The notes under the pieces were generated by a model that worked only from the letters and a program-made list of their open reading frames with translations, was not told the DNA's origin and searched no databases. Below, piece after piece: positions 29,310-40,053 of a stretch of 64,000 bases of DNA (position 1 is its first letter; each line of letters begins with the position of its first letter). This stretch comes from Vibrio gigantis (GTDB lineage Bacteria > Pseudomonadota > Gammaproteobacteria > Enterobacterales > Vibrionaceae): assembly GCF_024347515.1 (NCBI RefSeq), contig NZ_AP025492.1, positions 2,976,001 through 3,040,000 of the forward strand, written 5' to 3'. Made by a program: the position numbers and the translations under genes.

Positions 29310-30878
29310 CTATGCTTTTAAATACGAAAAATAATCCGCCAAGAAGCTGTCAAAATCTTGAGTGCTCGCTTCTTCGCTTTGTTGCTGAGCAAGCACAGAG
29401 CGTTGAACTTCTGCTTCCATCAGCTCAGCTGAATACACTTTGTATTGGTGTGCTTTGTGCTGTTGAGCGTACGTTTTACCTAGCGCACAGCCAACTTTAC
29501 CTAAGCCACCTAACTTCTTAGTCTCTTCTAGTAATTGGCCAGAAATGGTTAACTCTGGGTTATCAATCCAAGCTTCAAGCGTATCGCAGGTTTCTTGGTA
29601 AGATCTACCGCCTTGTTCAGCATCCATCATTTCAGCAATAGAGCGTAGGTCTTTAAAGACGCGCTTCGCCCAATCTTGCAGAGACAATCGCTCACCGTGA
29701 CAACCAATTTGCAGTTCTAGACCAACTTGACGACCTTCTAGGATCACCTTGTTCCAGTTGTCGCGCCAGCATTCAAGCTCACAGTTATCCATCTCAGCAG
29801 AGTCCGTTAACACACTCCACGTTAGGAATAAGTCTAAGAAGCGAACCTGCTGCTCATTGATACCAATTGAGCTAAATGGGTTTACGTCTAAAGAACGAAC
29901 CTCAATATATTCAACACCACCACGTTCCAATGCTTCAGATGGTTTCTCACCACTCTTCGCCACACGCTTAGGGCGGATAGGTGCGTAAAGCTCGTTCTCA
30001 ATTTGCAATACGTTACTATTAAGCTGACGGTATTCGCCCTCAACCTTAACGCCAATTTCGGCGAATTCTTCTGATGGTGTGCGAATCGCTTGATTCAAAC
30101 CCTCAAGATACTGATCTAAGCTGTTGAAACCAATCTTCAATACGCTTTGCGCGCTGTTAGTGTAGCCAAGATCGCTCAGACGCAGTGCCGTTGCTTTTGG
30201 TAGATACAATGTCTCACCGACCTTTTCAAAAGGTAGATTCGTTTCTCTTCCTTTTATGAAAGATGAACACAATGCTGGTGAAGCACCGAAGAAATATGGG
30301 ATTAACCAACCAAAGCGGTAATAGTTACGGATCAAACCAAAGTAAGCATCTGATTTTGCGTCACTACGCTCTTGTTCTGTTTGCTCACCAAACAGGCTAT
30401 CCCAGAAGCTTTCTGGGAAAGAAAAGTTAAAGTGAACACCAGAGATAATCTGCATCAAGCTACCGTAACGGCGTTTTAGGCCCTCACGATATAACGTTTT
30501 CATTTTACCGTTGTTAGACGTGCCGTATTGCGCAAGCTGAATGTAGTCTTCACTGCCGACATAACAAGGCATAGAGAGCGGCCACAGCTTTTCACCGTCT
30601 AATTTAGTTTGTGTGAAGTGATGAATATCAGACAACTGATTCAAAAGAGTAGGAACGTCATTTGAAACAGGTGTGATAAATTCCAGTAGCGACTCAGAAA
30701 AATCAGTCGTTACCCACTCGTTCATCAACGCAGATCCTAAAGCCTTAGGGTGCGGCCCAGTAGCAAGGTGCCCATCTTCCGTGTAGCGTAATGTTTCCCT
30801 TTCAACACCACGACCAAATTGTGAGAAGGTCTTAGGGTTGGTTGCAACTTGCTTTAGTCGCGCAGCAAAATCAGTCAA
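29310..30878 (-). CDS. gshA: Glutamate-cysteine ligase
   Basis: ATP-dependent first enzyme of glutathione synthesis in the cytosol. At 522 residues it matches E. coli GshA (518) throughout: [47 protein letters not shown] and the LWPLSMP block. The start is a TTG (30878), as in E. coli gshA, with weak upstream sequence. The stop is eight bases before the reading of the lipoprotein gene, so the two may be cotranscribed. Confidence 0.97.
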   Translation of the reverse strand: MTDFAARLKQVATNPKTFSQFGRGVERETLRYTEDGHLATGPHPKALGSALMNEWVTTDFSESLLEFITPVSNDVPTLLNQLSDIHHFTQTKLDGEKLWPLSMPCYVGSEDYIQLAQYGTSNNGKMKTLYREGLKRRYGSLMQIISGVHFNFSFPESFWDSLFGEQTEQERSDAKSDAYFGLIRNYYRFGWLIPYFFGASPALCSSFIKGRETNLPFEKVGETLYLPKATALRLSDLGYTNSAQSVLKIGFNSLDQYLEGLNQAIRTPSEEFAEIGVKVEGEYRQLNSNVLQIENELYAPIRPKRVAKSGEKPSEALERGGVEYIEVRSLDVNPFSSIGINEQQVRFLDLFLTWSVLTDSAEMDNCELECWRDNWNKVILEGRQVGLELQIGCHGERLSLQDWAKRVFKDLRSIAEMMDAEQGGRSYQETCDTLEAWIDNPELTISGQLLEETKKLGGLGKVGCALGKTYAQQHKAHQYKVYSAELMEAEVQRSVLAQQQSEEASTQDFDSFLADYFSYLKA

Positions 30879-30977
30879 AATTTAGTTCACTTATCTTATA
30901 TCGTTCTGATTAGAACTATCATAAATTAGGTTAGAGGAGAAAAGTAGAGTCTCTTCCCTCCCCCTTTAATGTGTACT

Positions 30978-33836
30978 CTAACGAATGATTTCAAGCTCTT
31001 CTATTGGAATATCTAACTTTTCTAATTGAGGGCGAAGCGAAGCCGCATCGCCAACCACAATTATTTGATAATCATTCGGGTCGAACCATTTCTTCGATAG
31101 TTCATTCAATGTCTCTTTTGAGACCGTCTCAACTATCTGATTACGCTGTTGTAGGTAATCTTCATCAAGGCTCAATGCAACAATATTACTCAACAAGCCA
31201 GCTTTCTGACTTGGTGTTTCGTATTTGAGTGCATCTTGTTGACCGACGGCAAGGCGCATAAATTTCACCTCTTCGTCAGTTAATCCACTTTGGCTAAACT
31301 CATTCAGTTCATTAATAAACTCTTGAATCGATGGCACTGTCGCGTTAGCTCTTACTTGCGCGCTAAATACCACCGCGCCTGTTTCTCGAGTACTTGCGAA
31401 GTAACCGCTTGCACCGTAAGTGTAGGCTTTGTCTTCACGCAAGTTCTGGTTAATACGGCTATTAAAGTTACCCGCTAAGTTAAAGTTAGCTAACTGGCTC
31501 AAGTACAACTCACCAGTAGCGTCAAACGGCAGGCCTTTACGAACCAGGCGAACAATGCTTTGCGGCGCACCCGGTTTGTCGACCAAGTACAGGTGCTGAC
31601 CAGAAAGCTCTTTGACGATCTGCGGACGCGTTAGTGGTGCCGCATCGCCTTGCCATTGCTCAAAGAATTGTAGCTGCTTCTCTATCTCTTTCTTCGAGAT
31701 GTCCCCTACGATAACAATATTAGCTCCTTCAGGAGTATAGTGCTGACTGTAAAACAGTTTTACATCGTCCAGAGTTAACGATTCTAGAGAGTCCTTAGTA
31801 CCATCACTTGCACGAGCAAAAATACTATCACCAAACAGCACTTCACGGGTTGCTTGAGACGCCATCCAGCTTGGCTGCTGATGCTTATACACGACGCCTT
31901 CTAACATCTGCTTCTTAACACGCTCGAAATCTTGCTCATCAAACTTAGGCTCGAATAGAACCTCTTGCACAATAGCTAAGGTTTGAGGCAGGTTTTTCTC
32001 TAGCGTAGAGACTGAAATGTCAGTGGTGTAACTGCCCGCACTAATACTGACGCTACTGCCAAGCTTATCCAAAGTCGCCTGTAACTCTTCAACAGTTCGT
32101 TTAGTCGACCCCTCTTCCATCATAGAAGCAGTTAGGTTCGCCAGGCCCTCTTGCCCTTTGCGAACATAACGCTCACCGGCTGGAAGTTGAATCTGTAGCT
32201 GTACTGTCGGTGTTTCACTGGTCACCGTACCAATCAAATCAGTACCGTTTGCAAAGTGCATGCGGTACAAATCAGGCATGGTCGCCTCAACACCAAAGTT
32301 CACTTCTGGCATCACGCTGCGATCAAAGGTATTCGGTGCCTTTCTATAATCCAGCTGGTCTTCCGTTACTTTACTGTATTCAGGCAAAGTACGTGGTGGC
32401 GTGGTAAATGTTGCTTCTCGAACGGCTAAATCAAGCTGCTTTTTCGGAACCACACTCAAAGTCACCTTGTGCTTACCTTCGAGGAAATCTTGGTAGGCCT
32501 TGCTCACACTTTCAGGCGTGACGGCACGGATTTGATCCAGCTGGGATTCAATGCGATCTGGCTGACCGTAGAAGGTTTGGTTAGATGCAAGTTGTGAAAC
32601 CTTGCCTTTAACACTTTGCAGAGCGAAAACCGCGTCCGCTTCTGCCATACCGGTGATCTGGTCTAAACGCTCTTGTTCAACACCCTCTTTCGAGAATTGC
32701 TCTAGAGTATCCATCAGCTCTTCATTAAGAACCGTCAGATCGCCTTTTTCACCGGAGTTACCCATCGCATACACATACATGGTACAAGCAAGTTCAGCAC
32801 AATCATGGAAAGATCCTGCACTTACTGCTTTTTGTGTTTTTACGAGGTTTTGGTATAGGTAGCTGTTGGTACCGGAACCTAACACGTTAGACAATGCATT
32901 CAGTGACGCTTGCGTCTCTTCACCGCGATACGTTGTAGGCCAACCAACAAGCACCATCGGCTGACGGATATTATCTTCTAGGGTGATGTACTTATCTTCA
33001 GTTAGCACAGCAGGTTGTTTCTCTGCCGCCTTAACTTCTGGGCCTTGAGGAATAGGGCCAAAGTACTTGTTCACCCACTCTAGCGTGTCATCAACGTCGA
33101 TATCACCACCAATCGTTAGCACGGCATTATTTGGGCCATACCAGCGTAGGAAGAAGGCCTTGAGGTCATTCACATCAACTCGGTCGAGATCTTCCACATA
33201 ACCAATTGGTTGCCATGAATAAGGGTGACCTTCAGGATAAAGCGCTTCCCCCATGCGTTCCCACATCAAACCATAAGGACGGTTTTCATAACTTTGAGCA
33301 CGTTCGTTTTTGACCGTGCCTCTTTGTACTTCGAATTTCTTCTGAGAAACCGCATCCAATAAGAAACCCATTCGGTCTGATTCTAACCACAACATTTTCT
33401 CTAGTTGGTTAGATGGAACTGTCTCAAAGTAGTTGGTACGGTCACGGTTAGTCGTGCCATTTAACGAACCACCCGCTTCAGTGATGATCTTAAAGTGCTG
33501 CTGGTCACCAACGTTCTCAGATCCCTGGAACATCATATGCTCGAAGAAGTGCGCAAAACCCGACTTACCAATCTCTTCACGTGCTGAACCTACGTGATAG
33601 GTCACATCAACATGCACCAATGGATCGGAATCATCAGGGGAAAGAATAACTGTCAGGCCGTTTTCAAGCTGATATTTGGTGTAAGGAATCACCACTTTAT
33701 CTTTAGAAGGCTTAACCTCCTCTAACAGAGTGACGCCTTCAGGTAATGAGGAAAAGAAGGGCGTTGAGCTAGGTACATTGTAAGAACAGCCTGCAATGGC
33801 GATAAGAGAAAATGTACCAAGTAAAACCTTTTTCAT
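30978..33836 (-). CDS. M16 family zinc metallopeptidase lipoprotein
   Basis: Envelope-located insulinase/pitrilysin-type peptidase. The 952-residue protein begins with a lipoprotein signal peptide (MKKVLLGTFSLIAIAGC) and contains the inverted zinc motif HFFEHMMF with its downstream glutamate in the first of two M16 modules; the second module (beginning near RMHFANG) lacks the motif, as is normal for this family. The substrate is unknown; in vibrios such proteins are simply called insulinase family. Signal, motif and length are complete, with an AAGGAGAACC ribosome site. Confidence 0.92.
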   Translation of the reverse strand: MKKVLLGTFSLIAIAGCSYNVPSSTPFFSSLPEGVTLLEEVKPSKDKVVIPYTKYQLENGLTVILSPDDSDPLVHVDVTYHVGSAREEIGKSGFAHFFEHMMFQGSENVGDQQHFKIITEAGGSLNGTTNRDRTNYFETVPSNQLEKMLWLESDRMGFLLDAVSQKKFEVQRGTVKNERAQSYENRPYGLMWERMGEALYPEGHPYSWQPIGYVEDLDRVDVNDLKAFFLRWYGPNNAVLTIGGDIDVDDTLEWVNKYFGPIPQGPEVKAAEKQPAVLTEDKYITLEDNIRQPMVLVGWPTTYRGEETQASLNALSNVLGSGTNSYLYQNLVKTQKAVSAGSFHDCAELACTMYVYAMGNSGEKGDLTVLNEELMDTLEQFSKEGVEQERLDQITGMAEADAVFALQSVKGKVSQLASNQTFYGQPDRIESQLDQIRAVTPESVSKAYQDFLEGKHKVTLSVVPKKQLDLAVREATFTTPPRTLPEYSKVTEDQLDYRKAPNTFDRSVMPEVNFGVEATMPDLYRMHFANGTDLIGTVTSETPTVQLQIQLPAGERYVRKGQEGLANLTASMMEEGSTKRTVEELQATLDKLGSSVSISAGSYTTDISVSTLEKNLPQTLAIVQEVLFEPKFDEQDFERVKKQMLEGVVYKHQQPSWMASQATREVLFGDSIFARASDGTKDSLESLTLDDVKLFYSQHYTPEGANIVIVGDISKKEIEKQLQFFEQWQGDAAPLTRPQIVKELSGQHLYLVDKPGAPQSIVRLVRKGLPFDATGELYLSQLANFNLAGNFNSRINQNLREDKAYTYGASGYFASTRETGAVVFSAQVRANATVPSIQEFINELNEFSQSGLTDEEVKFMRLAVGQQDALKYETPSQKAGLLSNIVALSLDEDYLQQRNQIVETVSKETLNELSKKWFDPNDYQIIVVGDAASLRPQLEKLDIPIEELEIIR

Positions 33837-33845
33837 TGGTTCTCC

Positions 33846-34307
33846 TTAGAAAAAACCGAAGTAAATAGCAGCAAGTAAGCTATAACGAGCGGCTTTGCCA
33901 ATCGCTATCAAAATAACGCTAGGGATGAATTTCATTCTTAGCCAACCCGCAGCTAGACACAAAGGGTCACCAATAATCGGTAACCAACTGAATAACAGTG
34001 TCCAGTAGCCATAACGACTCAGCCAAGCCATAGCCTTATGACCATGCTTTTCAGATTGAGTTCGATTAGGCAACCATAATCCAATCCAATAGTTAGTCAG
34101 GCCTCCTAAAGTATTACCAAGTGTCGCCACCAGAATAATCGATGATGTTGAAAACTGATCTAGGCTCAATGCGGCAACAAGGCTGGCTTCTGAGCCGCCG
34201 GGCAATAATGTGGCGCTCAAGAAGCCACTGATAAAGAGTACCCACAGCGCCGAGTCAGAGAACCACAGCGCTATGTTTTCAAAAAGGGAATTAAAGAACT
34301 CTAACAC
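33846..34307 (-). CDS. YqaA-like DedA-related membrane protein
   Basis: Small inner-membrane protein of the VTT/DedA-related YqaA family; function unknown. The 153-residue protein has three or four hydrophobic segments with LLPGGSEASLVAAL and the family block TLGNTLGGLTNYWIGLWLPNR, then YGYWTLLFSWLPIIGDPLCLAAGWL. The start is a GTG at 34307, six bases past the end of the upstream oxidoreductase gene. It lies between that gene and the M16 peptidase on the same strand. Confidence 0.88.
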   Translation of the reverse strand: MLEFFNSLFENIALWFSDSALWVLFISGFLSATLLPGGSEASLVAALSLDQFSTSSIILVATLGNTLGGLTNYWIGLWLPNRTQSEKHGHKAMAWLSRYGYWTLLFSWLPIIGDPLCLAAGWLRMKFIPSVILIAIGKAARYSLLAAIYFGFF

Positions 34308-34313
34308 TGCATA

Positions 34314-35267
34314 TCAACCTTCTTGCATCTTAAGTAGTACCTTGCCTCTAGTGTGTCCGGTTTCAACCTGCAGATGCGCCGACTGTGCTTCGTCTAGTTG
34401 GTAGATACCTTGAATTTCTGTTTTAAGCAATCCAACACTCACCATATAAAGCATGGTGTCCATTTGCTCAGGGTTCGGTTCAACCAACATGCCTGATGCA
34501 GAAAAACCTAGGAGCGTGGCCTTCTCACAAATCAACTCAGCAGACAAAGTTGGTACTGTCACGACTCTCGCACCATCTTTCAGGCACTTCAACGCATCAA
34601 GCGCGGTATCGCCACCGACCAAATCAATCAACACATCAACATCAGAAACTCGTTCTGAAGCTGGGGCAAACTTATAGTTGATAGCGTGAGCGCCTAGCGT
34701 TGCAAGATAGTCGAGATTGGCTTCGCTGCAGGTCGTGTAAACCTCTGCTTTTGCTGCCACTGCGATTTGAACCGCAAGATGACCAACGCCGCCTGCACCC
34801 GCTAAGATAAGCACGCGATCGCCTTCTTTCACTTCGGCTTTATTGAGTGCTTGGGCTGCTGTTTGGCTAGCAAGTGGTAATGCCGCTGCCGCTTCTAGGG
34901 TGACAGAATCAGGAACCATGCTGAGTGCAGCTTCTGGAACACATACATATTGGCTATAACCGCCACCTTGCAGTGGAAAGCCAATAAAGCCCGCCACATT
35001 ATCACCAACAGTAAAACGTTCAGCCTGATCGCCTAGCGTTACAATTTTCCCCGAAATATCGTATCCCGGCACCCAAGGTAGATTGTTTTTGTTTTGCGCT
35101 GCTGCCCAACCAAGGCCAGCACGGGTTTTCACATCAATCGGATTAATGCCCGAAAAGGAAACTTTAACCACCACTTCTCCGGCCTTAGGCTCTGGAATCG
35201 CACTGGTTTGAATACTAAGGTTTTCGACGCCGCCGAATTGAGTAATCGCAATCTGTTTATTTTCCAT
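34314..35267 (-). CDS. Zinc-independent NADP-dependent oxidoreductase, quinone oxidoreductase-like (MDR superfamily)
   Basis: Medium-chain dehydrogenase/reductase, probably reducing quinones or enals with NADPH in the cytosol. It has the GroES-like N domain (VVKVSFSGINPIDVKTRAG, PGYDISGKI) and the Rossmann motif LILAGAGGVGHLAVQIA; zinc-ligand cysteines are absent. The upstream in-frame start at 35306 adds 13 residues; the ATG at 35267 with AAGGAAATG upstream fits the family start ENKQIAITQFGG better (317 residues). The physiological substrate cannot be named. Confidence 0.88.
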   Translation of the reverse strand: MENKQIAITQFGGVENLSIQTSAIPEPKAGEVVVKVSFSGINPIDVKTRAGLGWAAAQNKNNLPWVPGYDISGKIVTLGDQAERFTVGDNVAGFIGFPLQGGGYSQYVCVPEAALSMVPDSVTLEAAAALPLASQTAAQALNKAEVKEGDRVLILAGAGGVGHLAVQIAVAAKAEVYTTCSEANLDYLATLGAHAINYKFAPASERVSDVDVLIDLVGGDTALDALKCLKDGARVVTVPTLSAELICEKATLLGFSASGMLVEPNPEQMDTMLYMVSVGLLKTEIQGIYQLDEAQSAHLQVETGHTRGKVLLKMQEG

Positions 35268-35320
35268 TTCCACATTTCCTTGATTGATAAAAGCCCTAAT
35301 GAGCAAGCACCCTAATTAAT

Positions 35321-35351
35321 AAAAAAGAAAGGGATGCGAAAGCATCCCTTT
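35321..35351 (-). terminator. Terminator of the oad operon
   Basis: AAAGGGATGC and GCATCCCTTT form a perfect stem with a four-base loop, followed on the minus strand by CTTTTTTATT. It lies about 90 bases past the oadB stop. Confidence 0.88.
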
Positions 35352-35440
35352 GACTATAAACCATTTAATAAGGCTAAGTTAACCGCTCATTCGTAAATTG
35401 ACGACCAATTAACGTAACGATACATGACCTAAGTAATCCA

Positions 35441-36571
35441 TTAACCGACTAGCGCTAATAGAATGCCCGCCGCGACTGCACTACCAAGTACACCTGCTAC
35501 GTTCGGGCCCATCGCATGCATCAACAAGAAGTTCTGAGGGTTTGCCTCAAGACCTACCTTATTCACAACACGTGCTGCCATTGGAACCGCTGATACGCCA
35601 GCAGCACCAATCAATGGGTTGATGTCCTCTTTCGAGAAGCGGTTTAGAACCTTCGCCATCAATACACCACCTGCTGTACCAATACTGAACGCGACCGCAC
35701 CTAAGCCAAGAATACCCAAAGTCTCTAAGTTCAAGAAGGTATCTGCTTGAAGCTTAGAACCAACACCGAGACCAAGGAAAATAGTCACAACGTTAATCAG
35801 TTCGTTTTGCGCAGTTTTCGATAGGCGATCAACCACACCCGCTTCACGCATCAAGTTACCCAGACAGAACATACCCACTAGAGGTGTTGCTGAAGGTAGG
35901 AACAAAATCGTCATCAGTAGTACAGCAAGCGGGAAGAGGATCTTCTCTGCTTTGCTAACATGACGAAGTTGAGCCATCTTAATCTTGCGCTCTTCAGGAG
36001 ACGTTAACGCTTTCATGATTGGCGGCTGAATAATAGGAACTAATGCCATGTAGCTATACGCCGCTACTGCAATCGCACCTAATAAATCAGGAGACAATTT
36101 ACTCGCCAAGAAGATCGCTGTTGGGCCATCGGCACCACCAATGATCGCAATGGAAGAAGCGTCGGCCATCGAGAATTCCATTCCTGGAACATAGTTCAGT
36201 AAGATCGCGCCAAATAGTGTCGCGAAGATACCAAACTGAGCCGCAGCCCCTAGCCACAACGTTTTAGGGTTCGCAATCAACGCACCGAAGTCCGTCATCG
36301 CACCAACACCCATAAAGATCAGCAGTGGGAAAATACCCGTTTCAATACCAATGTAGTAAACGTAGTAAAGCAAACCACCTGGATCAGTAAACCCAGCATT
36401 TGGAATGTTTGCTAATACAGCACCAAAACCAATAGGTAGTAAAAGTAACGGTTCAAATCCTTTACGAATTGCCAAAAACAACAATAAGCAACCAACCAAC
36501 ATCATACAGATCTGGCCGAACTCAAAGTTCGCAATCCCTGTTTCAGACCATAAGGTCATCAATCCTTCCAT
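35441..36571 (-). CDS. oadB: Oxaloacetate decarboxylase beta subunit (sodium pump)
   Basis: Integral membrane subunit of the Na+-translocating oxaloacetate decarboxylase; decarboxylates carboxybiotin and couples this to sodium export. The 376-residue protein has around ten hydrophobic segments and the conserved [31 protein letters not shown] and [19 protein letters not shown] blocks, the first of which holds the essential Asp. The ATG follows AGGGAGTACC. Third gene of the leftward oadG-oadA-oadB operon. The pump aids citrate/oxaloacetate use and sodium circulation in marine vibrios. Confidence 0.96.
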   Translation of the reverse strand: MEGLMTLWSETGIANFEFGQICMMLVGCLLLFLAIRKGFEPLLLLPIGFGAVLANIPNAGFTDPGGLLYYVYYIGIETGIFPLLIFMGVGAMTDFGALIANPKTLWLGAAAQFGIFATLFGAILLNYVPGMEFSMADASSIAIIGGADGPTAIFLASKLSPDLLGAIAVAAYSYMALVPIIQPPIMKALTSPEERKIKMAQLRHVSKAEKILFPLAVLLMTILFLPSATPLVGMFCLGNLMREAGVVDRLSKTAQNELINVVTIFLGLGVGSKLQADTFLNLETLGILGLGAVAFSIGTAGGVLMAKVLNRFSKEDINPLIGAAGVSAVPMAARVVNKVGLEANPQNFLLMHAMGPNVAGVLGSAVAAGILLALVG

Positions 36572-36580
36572 GGTACTCCC

Positions 36581-38365
36581 TTACGCCAAGCTTAGTAGTG
36601 GAGCGCCTACAGTAACTGCATCGCCTTCTTTAACATTCAGTTCTTGAACGATACCACCGCGAGCAGCACGAACTTCCGTTTCCATCTTCATCGCTTCTAA
36701 GATAAGCAGAACGTCGCCTTCAGCAACCTCAGCACCCGCCTGAACGTTAACTTTAAAGATGTTACCCGCCAATGGAGCAGGCACCGCTTCAGCGTCAGAA
36801 GCTGCTACAGGTGCAGCCTGAGCCGATTGAGCAGGTTTTGCAGATGGCGCAACAGATGTTAGTTCACCTTGTGGGCCAACCTCGACATCATATACTTGAC
36901 CATCAACCTTCACGCTGTAGCTTTCGATGCCACCAGAAACAGGCGCCGGAGCTGCAGCAACTGGAGTCGCAACTTCTGCCGTTGGTGCTGGTTCAAATGC
37001 TTCAGGGTTACGACGGTTCTTAAGGAACTTAAGACCCACTTGTGGGAAGAGTGCGTAAGTCAGGACATCGTCTACTGTATCTTCAGCTAGAGAAATCCCT
37101 TCTGATTTCGCTTTCTCTAAAAGATCCGTAGTCAGCGTATCCATTTCTGACTTAAGCAAGTCAGCAGGGCGACAAGTGATTGGCTCTGCACCATCCAGAA
37201 CTTTTGCTTGCAGTTCAGCATCTACTTCCGCAGGTGCTTGGCCGTATTCGCCTTTCAGCAGACCAGCAGTCTCTTTGGTGATGCTCTTATAACGCTCACC
37301 CGTTAGTACGTTAATAACCGCTTGAGTACCGACAATTTGAGAAGTTGGTGTTACCAAAGGAATGTAACCAAGCTCTTTACGTACGCGTGGGATCTCTTCA
37401 AGCACCTCGTCCATACGATCGGCTGCGCCTTGTTCTTTCAGCTGGCCTTCCATGTTAGTCAACATGCCGCCGGGAACCTGAGCAATCAAGATACGAGAAT
37501 CAACGCCTTTTAGTTGACCTTCCCATTTCGCATACTTTTTACGAACATCACGGAAGTAAGAAGCGATTGGCTCTATCTGATCCAGCTTAAGGTTAGTATC
37601 ACGCTCTGTACCTTCTAACATCGCCACAACTGTTTCAGTTGGCGTGTGGCCGTAAGTACAGCTCATTGAAGAGATGGCGGTATCTAGAATATCAATACCC
37701 GCCTCAACGGCTTTAACCGCTGTTGCTGTCGATAGACCGGTTGTCGCGTGGCTATGTAGCGCTAGAGGTACATCACACGATGCTTTGATGCGTGTAATTA
37801 ACTCTTCGGCTTCATAGGGCTTTAATAGACCTGACATATCTTTGATACATAGTGAATGACAACCTAGGTCTTCTAGACGCTTAGCCAGATCAACCCAAGT
37901 ATCAGAGTTGTGAACCGGACTGGTTGTGTAAGACAAGGTACCTTGAGCGTGGCCGCCAACGTCAATCGTTGCTTTCACCGCTTTTTCAAAGTTACGTACG
38001 TCATTCATCGCATCAAAAATACGGAATACGTCCATGCCATTCTTATGGGCACGTTCAACAAATTTTTCTACTACATCATCCGCGTAGTGACGGTAACCCA
38101 ACAGGTTTTGACCACGCAGTAGCATCTGCATTGGTGTATTTGGCATCGCTTTTTTCAGTTCACGCAAACGCTCCCATGGATCTTCTCCAAGAAAACGGAT
38201 ACACGAATCAAACGTCGCGCCGCCCCAAGTCTCTAGAGACCAGTAACCGACTTTATCCAGTTCTGCCGCAATTGGCAGCATATCTTCGATACGCATACGA
38301 GTAGCAAATAGTGACTGGTGCGCGTCACGAAGTACCACATCTGTGATAGCTAGTGGTTTAGACAT
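36581..38365 (-). CDS. oadA: Oxaloacetate decarboxylase alpha subunit
   Basis: Carboxyltransferase subunit that moves CO2 from oxaloacetate to biotin. It has the N-terminal TIM-barrel motif [16 protein letters not shown], the conserved-carboxylase middle domain, a Pro/Ala-rich linker and a C-terminal biotin carrier with [10 protein letters not shown], whose lysine is biotinylated. Two ATGs are possible; 38365 (MSKPLAITD) has better spacing to AAGGAG than 38371. The product is 594 residues, the usual length. It lies 31 bases past oadG. Confidence 0.97.
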   Translation of the reverse strand: MSKPLAITDVVLRDAHQSLFATRMRIEDMLPIAAELDKVGYWSLETWGGATFDSCIRFLGEDPWERLRELKKAMPNTPMQMLLRGQNLLGYRHYADDVVEKFVERAHKNGMDVFRIFDAMNDVRNFEKAVKATIDVGGHAQGTLSYTTSPVHNSDTWVDLAKRLEDLGCHSLCIKDMSGLLKPYEAEELITRIKASCDVPLALHSHATTGLSTATAVKAVEAGIDILDTAISSMSCTYGHTPTETVVAMLEGTERDTNLKLDQIEPIASYFRDVRKKYAKWEGQLKGVDSRILIAQVPGGMLTNMEGQLKEQGAADRMDEVLEEIPRVRKELGYIPLVTPTSQIVGTQAVINVLTGERYKSITKETAGLLKGEYGQAPAEVDAELQAKVLDGAEPITCRPADLLKSEMDTLTTDLLEKAKSEGISLAEDTVDDVLTYALFPQVGLKFLKNRRNPEAFEPAPTAEVATPVAAAPAPVSGGIESYSVKVDGQVYDVEVGPQGELTSVAPSAKPAQSAQAAPVAASDAEAVPAPLAGNIFKVNVQAGAEVAEGDVLLILEAMKMETEVRAARGGIVQELNVKEGDAVTVGAPLLSLA

Positions 38366-38396
38366 GCTCATAAACTCCTTTTTAATCCTTTAAATG

Positions 38397-38654
38397 CTAC
38401 TTAGCAGTAGACGCACGGTATTGATGAACCGCGGCCGAAATTGCTGCCACTACCTGTGGACTAACAGCTGAAGGGTTTGATTGTGATTTTTGAATTTTTT
38501 TAGGTGCTGCGATCGGCTCAGGTACTTCTTCTGGTACCAGTTTTGACATCAACCGAACGAGGTAAACTAGAATAGTTAGGAAAATAAAGACAACGGACAT
38601 CCCCGTTATCATTAGAGTCGCCGCATCTCCTAGCAGGCTTCCAATATTAGTCAT
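38397..38654 (-). CDS. oadG: Oxaloacetate decarboxylase gamma subunit
   Basis: Small single-span membrane subunit that joins alpha and beta and speeds the reaction. The 85-residue protein starts MTNIGSLLGDAATLMITGMS, has one hydrophobic helix (VVFIFLTILVYLV) and a Pro-rich charged tail. The longer frame to 38720 is not supported; ATG 38654 has AAGGAAGC upstream. First gene of the operon, directly divergent from nothing, with the tRNA array on its upstream side. Confidence 0.92.
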   Translation of the reverse strand: MTNIGSLLGDAATLMITGMSVVFIFLTILVYLVRLMSKLVPEEVPEPIAAPKKIQKSQSNPSAVSPQVVAAISAAVHQYRASTAK

Positions 38655-39029
38655 GTTGCTTCCTTTCTTCGTCATCCTGACATATGTACAGGATTTCAGC
38701 GAATAGTGATCCCGACCCATGGATTATCTCGATTGGTAAAACTTTGTCAATTTTGTTTAAGGTTCTGTTACGGATAACGCACACATAAGGTTAATTATTC
38801 GCCTATCAGATCACATAAATCTGTCAAATGAGTCATTTTTAGATATTTAAACTGTGACTTAAACGGGGCTTTTCTGATAAATGATATGAGAAAGGTGGAA
38901 TAACAAAGAAGCATTCAAGAAGTACTTAAAATACAACAAGTTAAATGTTAAGTAAATTTAACATTTAATCAACATTTATGTAGCAGACATAAAAAAAGCC
39001 TCGTATAAACGAGGCTTTTTTTAATAATG
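38655..39029. promoter_or_regulatory. Upstream region of oadGAB
   Basis: About 375 A+T-rich bases. It must contain the oad promoter (leftward) and ends with the terminator of the tRNA array (38991-39023). A perfect TTAAATGTTAAG/...CATTTAA-type inverted run near 38940-38970 may be a regulator site but I cannot assign it. Confidence 0.5.
38991..39023 (-). terminator. Terminator of the tRNA-Arg array
   Basis: AAAAAAAGCCTCG and CGAGGCTTTTTTT form a 13-base-pair stem with a seven-base loop and long T-runs, seven bases from the CCA end of the last tRNA. Confidence 0.9.
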
Positions 39030-39106
39030 TGGCGCGCTCTGGAGGATTCGAACCTCCGACCGCCTGGTTCGTAGCCAGGTACTCTATCCAGCTGAGCTAA
39101 GAGCGC
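39030..39106 (-). tRNA. tRNA-Arg(ACG), copy 1, acceptor form A
   Basis: 77-base cloverleaf including encoded CCA, with anticodon ACG in the loop CTACGAA, the T-arm GGTTCGAAT and acceptor stem GCGCTCT/AGAGCGC. Confidence 0.97.
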
Positions 39107-39187
39107 ACGGTTTTAATATCAATTCATTGTTACTAACAACGTATCAATATAAGGATTTCATTCTCATAAGAAAAAATCCCTAAATAG

Positions 39188-39264
39188 TGGCGCGTCCTGG
39201 AGGATTCGAACCTCCGACCGCCTGGTTCGTAGCCAGGTACTCTATCCAGCTGAGCTAAGGACGC
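39188..39264 (-). tRNA. tRNA-Arg(ACG), copy 2, acceptor form B
   Basis: Same 77-base tRNA body, anticodon ACG; acceptor stem GCGTCCT/AGGACGC instead of GCGCTCT/AGAGCGC. Confidence 0.97.
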
Positions 39265-39321
39265 ACGGTTTTCGATATCAGTATTCCCAATATCAGGAGT
39301 TCACAAAGAAACCCTAAATAG

Positions 39322-39398
39322 TGGCGCGTCCTGGAGGATTCGAACCTCCGACCGCCTGGTTCGTAGCCAGGTACTCTATCCAGCTGAGCTAAGGACGC
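39322..39398 (-). tRNA. tRNA-Arg(ACG), copy 3, acceptor form B
   Basis: 77-base tRNA identical to copy 2 in the mature region by eye; acceptor GCGTCCT/AGGACGC. Confidence 0.97.
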
Positions 39399-39456
39399 GC
39401 AGTTTTCGATATTGGTATTCGCAATATCAGGAGTTCACGAAGGAAACCCTAAATAG

Positions 39457-39533
39457 TGGCGCGCTCTGGAGGATTCGAACCTCCGACCGCCTGGTTCGTA
39501 GCCAGGTACTCTATCCAGCTGAGCTAAGAGCGC
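39457..39533 (-). tRNA. tRNA-Arg(ACG), copy 4, acceptor form A
   Basis: 77-base tRNA matching copy 1 in the mature region; acceptor GCGCTCT/AGAGCGC. Confidence 0.97.
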
Positions 39534-39601
39534 ACGGGTTTTAGTATCAACTTAGTCAATACAAGGATTTTCATTCTTATAAGAAATAAACCCTTAAATA
39601 G

Positions 39602-39678
39602 TGGCGCGTCCTGGAGGATTCGAACCTCCGACCGCCTGGTTCGTAGCCAGGTACTCTATCCAGCTGAGCTAAGGACGC
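39602..39678 (-). tRNA. tRNA-Arg(ACG), copy 5, acceptor form B
   Basis: 77-base tRNA matching copy 2; acceptor GCGTCCT/AGGACGC. Confidence 0.97.
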
Positions 39679-39757
39679 ACGGTTTTGATATTAATTCTCG
39701 ACGAACGATTTATCAATATCAGGATTCACATTCTTATCAGAACTAAACCCTAAATAG

Positions 39758-39834
39758 TGGCGCGCTCTGGAGGATTCGAACCTCCGACCGCCTGGTTCGT
39801 AGCCAGGTACTCTATCCAGCTGAGCTAAGAGCGC
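39758..39834 (-). tRNA. tRNA-Arg(ACG), copy 6, acceptor form A
   Basis: 77-base tRNA matching copy 1; its upstream spacer (GGGTTTTAGTATCAACTTAG) also repeats that of copy 4. Confidence 0.97.
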
Positions 39835-39887
39835 ACGGGTTTTAGTATCAACTTAGTCAATACGAGGATCAATAGACCCTTAAATAG

Positions 39888-39964
39888 TGGCGCGTCCTGG
39901 AGGATTCGAACCTCCGACCGCCTGGTTCGTAGCCAGGTACTCTATCCAGCTGAGCTAAGGACGC
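39888..39964 (-). tRNA. tRNA-Arg(ACG), copy 7, acceptor form B
   Basis: 77-base tRNA matching copy 2; acceptor GCGTCCT/AGGACGC. First tRNA of the second transcription segment after the internal terminator. Confidence 0.97.
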
Positions 39965-40024
39965 ACGGTGTTCATTCACTAAGAATGAAGTTGTGAAATA
40001 TATCACATTCTTCTTGCTACGAAG

Positions 40025-40045
40025 AAAAAAAAAGGCCATCGGCCT
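40025..40045 (-). terminator. Internal terminator within the tRNA array
   Basis: AGGCC and GGCCT pair around a three-base loop, followed on the minus strand by an eight-base T-run. It lies just past the CCA end of the first tRNA-Ser, so it separates Ser-Arg-Ser from the seven downstream Arg genes. Confidence 0.75.
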
Positions 40046-40053
40046 GTAATGAA

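Noticed and set aside
38940..38975. Palindromic A+T-rich TTAAATGTTAAGTAAATTTAAC-like run upstream of oadG as a regulator operator
   Set aside because: Such A+T palindromes arise easily by chance in this composition, and no known consensus fits, so it is only mentioned in the region entry.
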